Assembly: GCA_030765065.1 (NCBI GenBank)
Contig: CM060985.1
Location: 173,188,096 to 173,252,095 of the forward strand
Length of the DNA: 64,000 nt
Origin: Deroplatys truncata
Taxonomy: Eukaryota > Arthropoda > Insecta > Mantodea > Mantidae
Reading direction: 5' to 3'
Below the pieces are notes generated by a model that worked only from the letters and a program-made list of their open reading frames with translations, had not been told where the DNA came from and did no database searches. How positions within the stretch are numbered: position 1 is the first letter of the stretch; each line of letters starts with the position of its first letter. Positions 34,096 through 45,346 of the stretch are shown piece by piece. The translations under genes were made by a program, and so were the position numbers.

Positions 34096-34577
34096 TTCCA
34101 CCCAAAAATTCGATACCGAGATTTCACCGGAAATACATGTTTTGAGTCCCCCTGAATCCAAAAAAGGATTTTTGGAAACATGTCCGTGTGTGTGTGTGTG
34201 TGTCTGTGAACAGCATAACTCAGAAACGAACAGTCGGATAAACACCAAACTTGGTATTTAGGTTCAGTATCTTCCAGAGATGCGACACGAAGGTTTTCAA
34301 GAAAATCCCCCACCCTAGGTTACCCTTTACATGGAACATTTTTCGAAAATTTTAATTTTCTCAAAAATAGCTCTAACGATTTTGATTAAAATATCATATG
34401 TTTAAGATATTTTCATGTCAAATAAAATGTATATCTTGAATTTTCTGGGAATGTATCCAAAAGTATTCTTCATTGTGAACGACGTTTGCATAACTGGTAA
34501 ACCATAAGATATAGACAAAATTTTACTACACAAAACAATGTAGATCGCGTTAAAATACACAACTTATGTCATATACA
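34096..34577 (+). mobile_element. Family A copy 15, forward, truncated right
   Basis: Left end minus its first ~45 bp, continuing through CCACCCAAAAATTCGATACC, the TG tract at 34,185-34,204 and TAACTGGTAAACCATAAGAT. It stops at GTCATATACATTTTTTT, where an inverted copy begins. Confidence 0.85.
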
Positions 34578-35238
34578 TTTTTTTCTATCTACTACATTTT
34601 AAGCCAAATAAACCTTTACAGAAACAGCTACATTACACATTACGTTATAGATACTAAGAGAACAGCGATAGTCAAATGTTAAACAACTAGACGCTATATG
34701 CTGGCCTTAAAATTCCATGACATCGCGAGAAACAACTGAATGTTGATAAGACTTTAAGAGAATGACCAAGAAATGAACAATTGGAGCCATTAATAACGGA
34801 TATCTCAGAAATGGTTTATGCCATAAAAAGCTTATTTAAAATAAGTTGTGTTTTTTAAAGAATCTACTTTTTTTAATTCCTTCCGAATGAAGAGGACTTC
34901 CTAGGTTATTTCCAAAAAATTCAAGACATACATTTTATTTTTCATGTAAATATATTTCATATATAGTATTTTAATCAAAAACGTTACAGCCATTTTTATA
35001 AAATCAACATTTTCGAAGAATGTCCCATGTATAGCTAGTTTGGGGTGTGGGAGTTTGTTGAAAATCTTCGTGTCGCATCTTTGGAAAAATACCAAGACAC
35101 AGGTACACCTTTTTCAAAAAATGCTTTTTGGGGTGTTCAGGGGACCTCAAGACATATTTCAGATGAATTCTCGATATCGAATTTTTGGATGTAATACAAT
35201 ATTTCTCCTACTTACTATTCGTAGTAGAGAAAATAAAA
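34578..35238 (-). mobile_element. Family A copy 16, inverted
   Basis: Starts internally at TTTCTATCTACTACATTTTA, the same breakpoint as at 3,566 and 53,775, and ends with ATTCGTAGTAGAGAAAATAA. Part of the region around the TG site is deleted. Confidence 0.8.
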
Positions 35239-35256
35239 ACATTTTGGAAAAAGTTT

Positions 35257-35311
<55 letters not shown>

Positions 35312-35690
35312 ACAGCATAACTGAAGAAAGAAAAAAAACCGAAAATTTTGATTAACACCAAACTTGGTTTTGAAGTCCAGTATGTTTCAAAGATAACACA
35401 AAGATTTTCAAGAAAATCATCAACCTCAAATTACCCTTTACATGGAACATTTTTCGAGTTTTTTTTTCTCTCAAGAATGGCTGAAATGATTTTGATCAAA
35501 ATACTATATGTTTAAGATATTTTCATGACAAATAAAATGTATATCTGTAATTTTCTGGGAATAGACTGTCAACTCTTCATTCTGAATGACTTTTGCATAA
35601 CTGGTAAACAGTAAAAGACAGACTACATAAAATGTAGATCGCTTTAAAGCACGCAGTTTATGTCAAACGTTTTTTGTGGGTTAACGATTT
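35239..35690 (+). mobile_element. Family A copy 17 with (GA)n
   Basis: A forward partial copy. The TG site is replaced by a GA microsatellite directly before GAACAGCATAACTGAAG. It continues through CACCAAACTTGGTTTTG and ATGTAGATCGCTTTAAAGCA and then breaks off. Confidence 0.8.
35259..35310. repeat. (GA)n microsatellite in family A
   Basis: About 24 GA units at the internal position where sister copies carry TG repeats. Confidence 0.95.
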
Positions 35691-35949
35691 CAGTATTTTA
35701 TTTTATCTATTTTTTATTGGTCCATTTCTACCCCACTTTAACTGCAGTGGTCATATTGACGCCCTTTTACCTTTGGAACATATTGGCTGTCGGTAATGGT
35801 GTTAATTCGTATATCGTTGTTATTGGATTTCTGGTTTTTTCTTTCGGATTTATAGATTAGGTCAAACGCACACATTGGATATAGCTCTTGTTTTATTATT
35901 TCCCTGCTCTTCGTGTTCACACAAAGAGCGCAAAATTTGAAAGGCGTCA

Positions 35950-36090
35950 CCAGCGTTCAGGTTTAGCCTATTATTCATACCTACAACGAAATTTGTAAAT
36001 GTGTAATGAAATTGTATCTGTTTTAACAAGAAGTAGATAAAAGAATAAGATTTTGTAAGAAGAGTGAATAGAGAACTGCAACACATAAGT
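35950..36090 (+). mobile_element. Family A right-end fragment
   Basis: A diverged ~140 bp piece with ACCTACAACGAAATTTGTAA, AAGAAGTAGATAAAAGAATAAG and an end near GAATAGAGAACTGCAACACA. Boundaries approximate. Confidence 0.55.
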
Positions 36091-36757
36091 TCGAAGGTGC
36101 TCAAAGTGATCATTTCTAATGAAATGTGTATATTTAATTTTTGGGGCGAAAGCTTTCTCCGCGTCAGTCCCAGATTCGTGTTTCACTGTAATCGGGAAAG
36201 CTAGAGCTGTGGTGAAAGCATTGTGAATACGAAGCATGTACCTTGGCATCAACATCTGGCTCTTGGAACACCCGGACATTGCCTTGCCAGTGTGTCAACG
36301 ATCTAAAAGCGGAAAGTGGTGCACCAGCGTCATAAGGAATGTCTCACAGGGTAAAAATAGAGACATGTACATTCTTCCGCTCCGTTTCATCTTCTCTTTC
36401 TGCTTTGGTTAACACCGTCCTGAGGCCCAGGTATAGTGCAGTAGAAGTCGTTAACGAGATAGTTGCAGCATATGCACACTAAACTTGGTTGTACAGACGG
36501 CGAATTAAGTATCGCGGGAACCTGCTTAACCTCTTTGTACACCCCTGAAGAGCGTAACTGGCATGAGCAGTTTCCTCCATGTTGTGTTTTCAGGGTGTAG
36601 CATTAATACAGACATGGATCTTGCTTTCACAGTAAACATTTGGATTTTAGGAGAAATATATCACATCAGTTATATGCCAAAAAGGTATTATATTTCGAAG
36701 TATTTTGCTTCGACTTGAACCTCTCCGGGTTTGAGACAACAAGGTTTATGCGGATTC
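36091..36757. other. No gene recognised
   Basis: Less AT-rich than the surroundings, but no open frame shows a family motif on either strand. Confidence 0.4.
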
Positions 36758-36832
36758 CTATCGCAGTGGTAAAGCATTGACGCTGAAAGCCTAAGATCCA
36801 TGGCTCGAGTCTAGCTATGGTACTGACATTTT
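36758..36832 (+). repeat. tRNA-like segment, possible SINE head
   Basis: CGCAGTGGTAAAGCATTGAC resembles a tRNA A box with D-loop, and 30-35 bp on ATGGCTCGAGTCTAGC resembles a B box. No matching acceptor stem is seen, so a working tRNA is unlikely. It may be a decayed SINE of a third family. Confidence 0.4.
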
Positions 36833-37404
36833 CAAATCACGTTCCACCTTCGAAGATATCCAGATTTTATGCAGTAACTTTCCTCTCGTTTTCACCATCA
36901 AATTATACGGGGTAAACCAGTGAAACTCATCTCGGTCCGGTTTTCTACTTTCGAATCCTAACTCGGTCCCGTCATCCAGAATGTAAACAGCTTCATTCGG
37001 TCCTGTAGGAAATTAGTCTCAATCTTGTTCTTAATGCATACTTTCCCTTCCCTTAGGCCTTTCAGCAGACCTATGTTGACTGCAAAACGTGTTGCAATCT
37101 CAGTTTCACTTAAATAACACCACGTGATTTGTACTAATTGCGTGTAACAATTTTGTAAACTCCACACACAAAATAGTTGAAAAATCTGTGTATTATTAAA
37201 ACAGTATATGATTATAATCAAATAAAGGATTTGTAAAACGCCAAAATATGTAATCTGTAATAAAGTTTGTTTTTATGAAGAGCTACCGGTAATGTCGCGG
37301 TCACACCCAACTACTTGTGCTCAGTGCCACTATCGATTTTTCGTAACAGGGATGCCACACCACTTTATACTTCCTGTGCTCCAGAGTATTATTTCGGTTT
37401 CGTG
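36833..37404. other. No gene recognised
   Basis: Sequence leading up to the minisatellite. No recognisable coding region. Confidence 0.45.
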
Positions 37405-40220
37405 TGCCACCGGGCGTAGTTGGGTTGTTAGCACTGTGTACTACCGGACGATTTGGTTGTTGACAGTATGTACCACCAGACCAAGTTGGGTTGTTGACAG
37501 TATATACCAACGGGCCAAGTTGGGTTGTTGACAGTATATACCAACGGGCCAAGTTGGGTTGTTGACAGTATATACTACCGGACCAAGTTGGGTTGTTGAC
37601 AGTATATACCACCAGACCAAGTTGGGTTGTTGACAGTATATACCAACGGGCCAAGTTGGGTTGTTGACAGTATATACTACCGGACCAAGTTGGGTTGTTG
37701 ACAGTATATACTACCGGACCAAGTTGTGTTGTTGACAGTGTATACTACCGGACCAAGTTGGGTTGTTGACATTATATACCACCGGACCAAGTTGGGTTGT
37801 TGACAGTATATACTACCGGACCAAGTTGTGTTGTTGACATTATATGCCACCGGACCAAGTTGGGTTGTTGACATTATATACCACCGGACCAAGTTGGGTT
37901 GTTGACAGTATATACTACCGGACCAAGTTGGGTTGTTGACATTATATGCCACCGGACCAAGTTGGGTTGTTGACACTATATACTACCGGACCAAGTTGTG
38001 TTGTTGACAGTATATACTACCGGACCAAGTTGGGTTGTTGACAATATATACCACCGGACCAAGTTGTGTTGTTGACACTATATGCCACGGCATCTATGTG
38101 GGTTGTTGACAGTATATACCACTGGACCAAGTTTGGTTGTTGACAGTATATACTACCGGACCAAGTTGTGTTGTTGACACTATATGCCACCGCACCTAGG
38201 TGGGTTGTTGACAGTATATACTACCGGACCAAGTTGGGATGTTGACAGTATATACCACCGGACCAAGTTGTGTTGTTGACAGTGTATACTACCGGACCAA
38301 GTTGGGTTGTTGACAGTATATGCCACCGGACTAAGTTGGGTTGTTGACACTATATACTACCGGACCAAGTTGTGTTGTTGACAGTATATACTACCGGACC
38401 AACTTGTGTTGATGACAGTATATACTACCGGACCAACTTGTGTTGATGACAGTATATACTACCGGACCAAGTTGGGTTGTTGACAGTATATGCCACCGGA
38501 CTAAGTTGGGTTGTTGACAGTATATACTACCGGACCAAGTTGTGTTGTTGACAGTGCATACTACCGGACCAAGTTGGGTTGTTGACACTATATACTACCG
38601 GACCAAGTTGTGTTGTTGACAGTGTATACTACCGGACCAAGTTGGGTTGTTGACACTATATACTACCGGACCGAGTTGGGTTGACAGTATATGCCACCGG
38701 ACCAAGTTGGGTTGTTGACACTATAGTATCGGCCCAAGTTGGGTTGTTGACACTATATACTATCGGACCAAGTTGGGATGTTGACATTATATGCCACCGG
38801 ACCAAGGTGGGTTGTTGACAGTATATGCTACCGGACAAAAGTGCGTTGTTGACACTATATACTACCGCAATTAGTTGGATTGTTGACAGTATATGCTACC
38901 GGACCCAGTTAGGTTGTTGACGGTATATGCTACCGAACCGAGTTCGATTGTTGACAGTAAATGCTACCGGACCGATTTGGATTGTTGACAGTACATACTA
39001 CCGTACCAATTTGGTTGTCAGCAGTATGCTACCGGACCGATTTGGATTGTTGACAGTAAATGCTACCGGACCGATTTGGTTTGTTGACAGTAAATGCTAC
39101 CGGACCGATTTGGATTGTTGCCAGTACATACTACCGTACCAATTTGGTTGTCAGCAGTCTGCTACCGAACCGATTGGATTGTTGACAGTAAATTATATCG
39201 GACCGAGTTGGATTGTTGACAGTAAATGCTACCGGACCAAGTTGGGTTGTTGACACTATATACTAACGGAATTAGTTGGATTGTTGACAGTATATGCTAC
39301 CGGACCCAGTTAGGTTGTTGACGGTATATGCTACCGAACCGATTGGATTGTTGACAGTAAATGCTATCGGACCGAGTTGGATTGTTGACAGTATATGCTA
39401 TCATACCAATTTGGTTGTCAGCCGTATGCTACCGTGCCAAGTTAGATTGTTGACACTATATACTACCGGACCCAGTTATGTTGTTGACACTATATACTAC
39501 CGGAATTAGTTGGATTGTTGACAGTATATACCACCATACCAATTTGGTTGTCAGCAGTATGCTACCGGACCAAGTTGGATTGTTGACACTATATACTACC
39601 GGAATTAGTTGGGTTGTTGACAGTATATGCTACCGGACCAAGTTGGGTTGTTGACACTATATACTACCGGAATTAGTTGGGTTGTTGACAGTATATGCTA
39701 TCGTACCAATTTGGTTGTCAGCAGTATGCTACCGAGCCAAGTTGGATTGTTGACACTATATACTACCGGACCCAGTTAGGTTGTTGACACTATATACTAC
39801 CGGAATTAGTTGGATTTTTGACAGTATATACCACCGTACCAATTTGGTTGTCAGCAGTATGCTACCGGACCAAGTTGGATTGTTGACACTATATACTACC
39901 GGAATTAGTTGGGTTGTTGACAGTATATGCTACCGGACCAAGTTGGGTTGTTGTCAGTATATGCTACCGGACCCAGTTAGGTTGACGGTAATTGCTACCG
40001 GGCCGAGTTGGATTGTTTACAGTATATACCACCGTACCAATTTGGTTGTCATTATACTACCGGACCGAGTTGGATTGTTGACAGTAAATGCCTGCTGGGC
40101 CGAGTTGGATTGTTGACAGTAAATGCTGCCGGACCGAGTTGGATTGTTGACAGTATATACTACCGTACCAATTTGGTTGTCAGCAGTATGCTACCGAACC
40201 GATTGGATTGTTGACATTTT
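37405..40220. repeat. 34-bp minisatellite array, about 80 units
   Basis: Tandem units of 34 bp, for example successive CGGACC starts at 37,681, 37,715 and 37,749. The core reads ACCGGACCAAGTTGGGTTGT then TGACAGTATATACT. The left half (to about 38,800) is fairly uniform, with G/T and TAT/TGT variants. The right half mixes units with ACCGATTTGGATTGTTGACA and a shorter unit with ACCAATTTGGTTGTCAGCAG, which recurs about every 133 bp, a higher-order period of roughly four units. Because 34 is not a multiple of three, all frames stay partly open; the long apparent reading frames are by-products of the repeat. Confidence 0.97.
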
Positions 40221-40439
40221 ACTCACAAGATAACGGGGCCGAATTAGGATACCTTGAATGAACAGTCCTTAGCGGGACCGGTTTTGCGACGTGTGGCCGT
40301 CCGGCGAATCTGGTTGCTGTATCGGAGGTGCGCGTGACAGGAAGTCCATGTATATATTACGGTTTATCGTAAGTTATTTGTAACACACATAACAAACACC
40401 AAAATAAGAAGTAAATTACTCGCGTATATCACGCAAGGA
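40221..40439. other. No gene recognised
   Basis: Short unique-looking spacer after the minisatellite. Confidence 0.5.
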
Positions 40440-40665
40440 GGTTTTGGAATTGCCTCTCTTCGTTGTTCAAGCATTTCGAGCACCTGCTTGGTCCATTACC
40501 TCTGCTCTTCCCTCTGAAAAATGGCAGTAGTTTCTTGACTAATGTAATTTTTAAGTTCATTTAAAGTGCGCGGTTTATTTCGTAAACTTTCTCTTTTAGT
40601 GCACCCCAGAGACAAAACTCGCAGGGAGTTAAATAAGGGAAGGCTTTACTGTTCGCGTTGAATGG
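40440..40665 (-). pseudogene. C-terminal fragment of a rosa-like mariner transposase
   Basis: Minus strand: FPYLTPCEFCLWGALKEKVY matches the third catalytic block of the mariner-like family whose block normally reads SPDLTPCDFFLWG. Here the catalytic Asp is Glu (CEF). A degraded tail with a stop follows. Only this block remains. Confidence 0.65.
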
Positions 40666-40808
40666 GCTGTTGTACCATGACTGCTTGCAATTTTGCAGTT
40701 CAAAAAAGTATAAAACATTTGGCGATTCAAGCTTACAGTGAAGAATACATCGGAAATGGTGAACGCCACAAACAAAATTTGTATATACATCGGATCTCTT
40801 ACAGTTTA

Positions 40809-41107
40809 ATAAATAAATGCTGTAGCGCTGCAGCCTGCGAATAGCCTGGACCCGACTGACCGCCTCACGCGCACCTAGGCAGGGCAGAGGTGGGCAATCG
40901 TCCAACTGATACGAGGAGGTGATGTGGTCAGCATCACACATCCCCCAGCCGGAAAGTTGGCTCACGAGGCCAGGATCACTGTCTATCACAGTTCCTCACG
41001 GTACTGAGTGGGCAGCGGTCCTATACATGGGTGGAATCAAACCCAAGCCCCTTCCGTAACCGGAAACCAGAGCTGCACGCTCTAACCATAGCGTTACGGC
41101 GCAGGAC
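40809..41107 (-). mobile_element. tRNA-derived SINE, family S2
   Basis: 299 bp flanked by CTCTTACAGTTTA (40,796-40,808) and CTCTTACTGTTTA (41,108-41,120). The minus-strand head carries CTATGGTTAGAGCGTGCAG (A box) and GGGTTTGATTCCACCC (B box). The tail, next to the left duplication, is a TTTA-type repeat. The body is GC-rich with no coding. It is unrelated in sequence to S1. Confidence 0.82.
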
Positions 41108-41217
41108 CTCTTACTGTTTACCAATCATACAAAAAAATATATTCAAAATGAAGACGTCTTCACAGCCAATTCCCCAGAAAATTTAAAATATACATATTAT
41201 TTGTCATAGGAATAGGT

Positions 41218-41918
41218 TATGCAAAAGAAGGGGGCATCTCGCGCTCTGCGACCTATTGCGGCTATCACTCCCCAAGAGGAAGGGTTGAAGTAAAGAAAAC
41301 ACAAGAGGTTACACGCTAACGGTTCCAGGCTCCAAGACCCGTCCCACTGTTGGAGTTGCCTAGAGAGGAAAATGAAAGACCACGGTTCCGATCCCTTCAG
41401 CTGCCGTGGTGAGGGCGCTGCGGACCCTGACGTTACTAGAAGTACGCGGGCCGAACATTCGAGCCCCTCCCGAGAGGAAGCTGTTCGGATTGGGTTGGAC
41501 GTGGCGGGGCAGTGGTTCCCGACTCCCGTCTGCATGGGTTTCCACGCCGGCGGGGTTGTGAGACGCCTCAATGTCCTCCGGTACCGCCCTGGAGAGCTGG
41601 TAGACGGAGACCTTTATAACTCAAGGTATTGCCCTCATGGGAAACCCCCACGGCTGGCGCTAACCCTGGGTTTCGAGGGCGGCTTGGGCTTACGCTCTTG
41701 CCCAGGTAGACCTTCGAAGCAAATGTTCACGAGAGTACTCTATCCTCTGAGCATGCATCCGCGCCATCTGTCCGGCACCGCCATACGCCAACCTAGAAGC
41801 ACACCTGAAACATGAGAAGAAACGGAATGAACGGGGAAATGGTGGAAAGGAAATCCTACATAGATGAGAAATCCCCCATTATTCGACTACTGACCAGGGA
41901 AAACCACAAAATGCCCAA
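41218..41918. mobile_element. GC-rich 0.7 kb insertion of unknown class
   Basis: 701 bp, clearly more GC-rich than the flanks, inserted in a family A copy with TGTCAT on both sides (41,212-41,217 and 41,919-41,924). Open frames of up to 147 codons on the plus strand and 124 on the minus strand have no motif I recognise. No terminal inverted repeat, A-tail or tRNA head is obvious. Confidence 0.65.
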
Positions 41919-42215
41919 TGTCATGCAGACTTCTTAAACATATGATATTTTAATAAAAATCGTTAGCCATTTTTGAGAAAATAAAAAAAAATAATCTAAT
42001 TGTTTCCGTGTAAAGGGTAGTTTGGGGTGGGGGTATTTTCTTAAAAATGTTTGTGTCACATCCTTAGAGTGTAGGTACTCACACGCGCCCGCGCAGGACC
42101 TCTTTCTAAAAATGATTTTTATTTTTTTTATTCATGGGACTTAAAAAAGTGTATCTCCGATGAAATCTGGTATAGAAATTTTGCGTGAAATACAATTAAA
42201 CAGTAAAGAAAGTAG

Positions 42216-42831
42216 CAAGTGGTATTGATGATTTGAAAATGTTGTCCCCCAGCAGTGTTGCCAACTTAGCTATTTTATGACTAAATCTAGTATTTTTAAA
42301 GTAGCGTTTAGCCATATAAAATCGTAAAATGCTTATAGCCTGAAATTAGCCTATTTAACAAAAAAACCCTTAGCCAAAATCTAGCTTAAATAGCATAATT
42401 TCATCTGCGCTTTAGCTATGCAAAAGGAATAAATGGTTAGGGTGAATCCCCACTACTGTGTAGTTGTATTATGTTGCTATCATGAGTCGGGATATGTCCT
42501 CAAAATGTGTACTAATCATAAAGTCGACTTTCTGGAGTATGCGCTCAAAATGTAGGATTTTTGGCACACTAATTGGTCAGCTTTTACAATTTTACCTAAA
42601 GAATTTCAGTAAATTTCATATTTCAATATCAGATATACTTAACTACGGTATTGGTGCTTAGCAAAACTATACCTTATTCCATTACAGTTTTATATTAAAT
42701 AAATTATTCTTTTATAATATTTAAGTAATATAGAAATATCTAATCGGTTATGATATTTAGAATGTCTTAATGGGGTTTAACTTCTGCAAACAAAATATGG
42801 GTACTTTTAGACGCTAATTATATCTAGCCTT
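42216..42831. other. No gene recognised
   Basis: AT-rich spacer without recognised elements. Confidence 0.5.
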
Positions 42832-43682
42832 TTTACTTTCTCTACTACGTATAGTAAGTAGAGGAAGTATTGTGTTCCACACAAAAATTGGATACCGAGA
42901 TTTCACAAGAAATACATGTTTTGAGGTGCACTGAATCCAAAAAAAAGTATTTTTGGAAACATGTCCGTGTGTGTGTCTGTGAACAGCATAACTCAGAAAC
43001 GAACAGTCGGATAAACACCAAACTTGGTATTTAGGTTCAGTATCTTCCAGAGATGCGACACGAAGGTTTTCAAGAAAATCCCCCACCCCATACTACCCTT
43101 TACATGGAACATTTTCGTAAATTTTAATTTTCTCAAAAATGGCTCTAACGATTTTGATTAAAATATCAATGTTTAAGATATTTTCATGACAAATGACATG
43201 TATATCTTGAATTTTCTGGGAATGTCTCCAAAAGTATTCTTCATTATGAACGACTTTTGCATAACTGGTAAACCATAAGAGATAGACAAAATGTTACTAC
43301 ACAAAAAATGTAGATCGCGTTAAAATACACAATTTATGCCATATACATTTTTTGTTGTTGAGTGAATCATTTTCGAGATTTTGCTTGTTATTCCCTTAAA
43401 TTTTCCAATACTTATAGTTTTTTCAAATGGGAATTCGTTATTCATTTTTTTTTGTCCTGGACATGCAAAGAGAATGAAATACTCCACATAGCAACCAGCT
43501 CTTAAAACATTTGACTATCGCTTAAAGCCTACCATATTCCCCTTGCACCTACAAGAAAATTAGCAATAAGATTAACATATCGATATCTCGATTAACATGA
43601 AGCATATGGAGAATAAGCGTTTGTAAAAATGGTATGTACAAGAATAGAGAAAGTCATGTGAGTGTAACACATAAGATTTTTT
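42832..43682 (+). mobile_element. Family A copy 19, full length
   Basis: From TTTTACTTTCTCTACTACGT to ATAGAGAAAGTCATGTGAGT, then GTAACACATAAG and a T-run; about 850 bp with every family block and a short TG tract. A good reference copy for subtype 1. Confidence 0.93.
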
Positions 43683-44367
43683 TGTTAAGTAATGCCTTTT
43701 AAAGATGTCATCTAGCCATTATTTGCGAGGAAATGTTGGCAACACTGGTTCCCAGTGTAATTGCTTGTTTGAGTTGTAACATACGTGTGATTTCCACATA
43801 TTTATTATCTCGTGTTAGTCAGAGCTGCTCCCGAGGTGTACAGGATGAATCACGTTCACTGATCTCATTCCCTGTTATCTGGAGATATTGATTGTCGGTG
43901 ACGTGATCCAACATCATTTCACCGTTGGAAAAGCTTAGTATACCATGCTGTATACCAAAAGGATGTATTGCATTCCACCCAAAAATTCTATGTCGAAATT
44001 TCACCAGAAATGCACGTTTTGAGGCACCATAAATCTCTCACCCCAAAATCAGTTTTGCGCGTGCGCCTGTAAATAGCTTAACGCAAAAACAATATGCCAA
44101 TAAATACCAAAGGCACCTTCTAAACATTAGTCCTCCGTGGGGCAGTGGTTAGTTACCATGCTAGACTCTAGTTCCCGCGGTCTCGGGTTCAAACACGGCG
44201 GAGGGCGATGGATTTTTTTCGGGCTTCCTTCGGAATGGAAGTAAAGCCGATGGTCCCATGTCGTAGATTTACGGCACGTAAAAGAACCTCAAGCCCGAAA
44301 AAGAGGCCTATGAAAAATTTCCGGTCTTTCACGCCCAATATAGAATGGGACGCTGAAGACCGTAGTA

Positions 44368-45346
44368 CAGGGTGAACCAAAAGACTCCGAACCGCTTGCG
44401 CGGTATTTTTACTGTCCGCGTCCTCGACGTCTGCTGCTACCATAGAAAGACGCGGATGAAACCATACATTTTTAAAACTACTTTTAAAGGCTTTACTTTA
44501 CCAACTTTATGAAAGGAAATGTTGAAACTGGCCACTGTCGATGTCCATACATTTTTGGCACTTGTTTAGAAAACTATCCATCATGGAATTTTTCAAACGA
44601 TGACCGATGTCGTCTAATGTTTCTTCGGTAAGAACCGAACGCCGTCTTTTAGATTTCTTAGCCTGAACACTTCCTGTGGCCTGAAATTTACTATAAAGTT
44701 CATGGATTGTCGTACGGCCTGGGATTTTTACACCTGGAAATGTTTCTGCAAATCGTACTTTCACTTGGCGAGCTGACCGAGTTAACATATACTAATCTTA
44801 AGTAAATACACGCTGTGCAGTAGAAAAGATGCTGAGTCATAATATACTTTGTGACTAAGTACAGGACAAAGTAATAAATAACTCGTAATAACTGAACTAC
44901 ATCACATCACCGTCAACTCAATACTGCACTTCACACTGCACAGCAAAACAACAACGTAACTTTGTTTATAGCAGCAGTGCGTTATCATGTTTTAACATAT
45001 TTCCACACGCCCAGTGGAAAAAGGCCGCGCAGCCGGTAATATTGTTCATAAAATGTACAAGACAAACCTACACACCCTGGAAGAATTAAAATAATATATC
45101 CGCCAGGAAATTTCTCAACGTGAACTACGGCGAGTTATGGATAGTTTCCTAAAGAGGTGTCAAAAATGTATGGACAACGGTGGTCAGTTTCAGCATCTCC
45201 TTTCATAAAGTTGGTAAGTAAAGCCTTTAAAAATAGTTTTGGAAATGTATGGTTTCATCCGCGCCTTTCTATGATGGCGGCGACAGCAAAGAGCGCGGAC
45301 AGGGAAAACACCGCGCAGGCGGTTCGGAGTGTTTTGGCTCACTCTG
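44368..45346 (-). mobile_element. Long-TIR mariner-like element L, copy 1
   Basis: 979 bp with TA on both sides (44,366-44,367 and 45,347-45,348). The ends read CAGGGTGAACCAAAAGACTC and, complemented, CAGAGTGAGCCAAAACACTC. Terminal inverted repeats are about 210 bp and include the last codons of the transposase, so both ends read outward as CQKCMDN..GQFQHLLS-like sequence. The centre holds a transposase N-terminus on the minus strand. Confidence 0.9.
44507..44788 (-). pseudogene. Transposase N-terminal domain fused to C-terminal tail
   Basis: The reading frame (93 codons) begins MLTRSARQVKVRFAETFPGV and continues IPGRTTIHELYSKFQATGSV, then QAKKSKRRRSVLTEETLDDI. This is the N-terminal helix-turn-helix region (DUF4817-like) of the mariner-like family whose catalytic block reads WPPRSPDLTPCDF. 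It then joins the C-terminal tail (MDSFLNKCQKCMD) without the catalytic core. A deletion derivative; it might bind element ends but cannot cut DNA. Confidence 0.75.

Larger units (their letters stand above)
40705..42215 (-). mobile_element. Family A copy 18, inverted, with two insertions
   Basis: The pieces 40,705-40,808, 41,108-41,217 and 41,919-42,215 read in order as one inverted family A copy: GGAAATGGTGAACGCC, then GTTTACCAATCATAC and GAAGACGTCTTCACAGCC, then ATATGATATTTTAATAAAAA to the degraded left end near AGTAAAGAAAGTAGC. The two gaps are occupied by a SINE and a GC-rich element, each flanked by duplicated family A sequence. Confidence 0.8.

Noticed and set aside
37292-40214. Several open reading frames of 60-117 codons on both strands with repeated peptides
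   Set aside because: They are produced by the 34-bp tandem repeat, which keeps all frames partly open because three units make 102 bp. Frames are open on both strands over the same stretch and start or stop wherever units vary.
37405-40220. TTGACA and TATA-like strings at regular spacing, looking like bacterial promoters, and a CRISPR-like periodicity
   Set aside because: The strings are part of the minisatellite unit in a eukaryotic context. There are no unique spacers between repeats, so it is not a CRISPR array.
40561-40989. A 142-codon minus-strand reading frame
   Set aside because: It is a chance join of a SINE S2 body, a diverged family A piece and a transposase fragment; only the last part has real protein similarity.
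41372-41815. A 147-codon plus-strand frame in GC-rich sequence
   Set aside because: Other frames on the opposite strand are also open, as expected of GC-rich sequence with few stop triplets. No motif was seen. It is reported only as part of a mobile segment.
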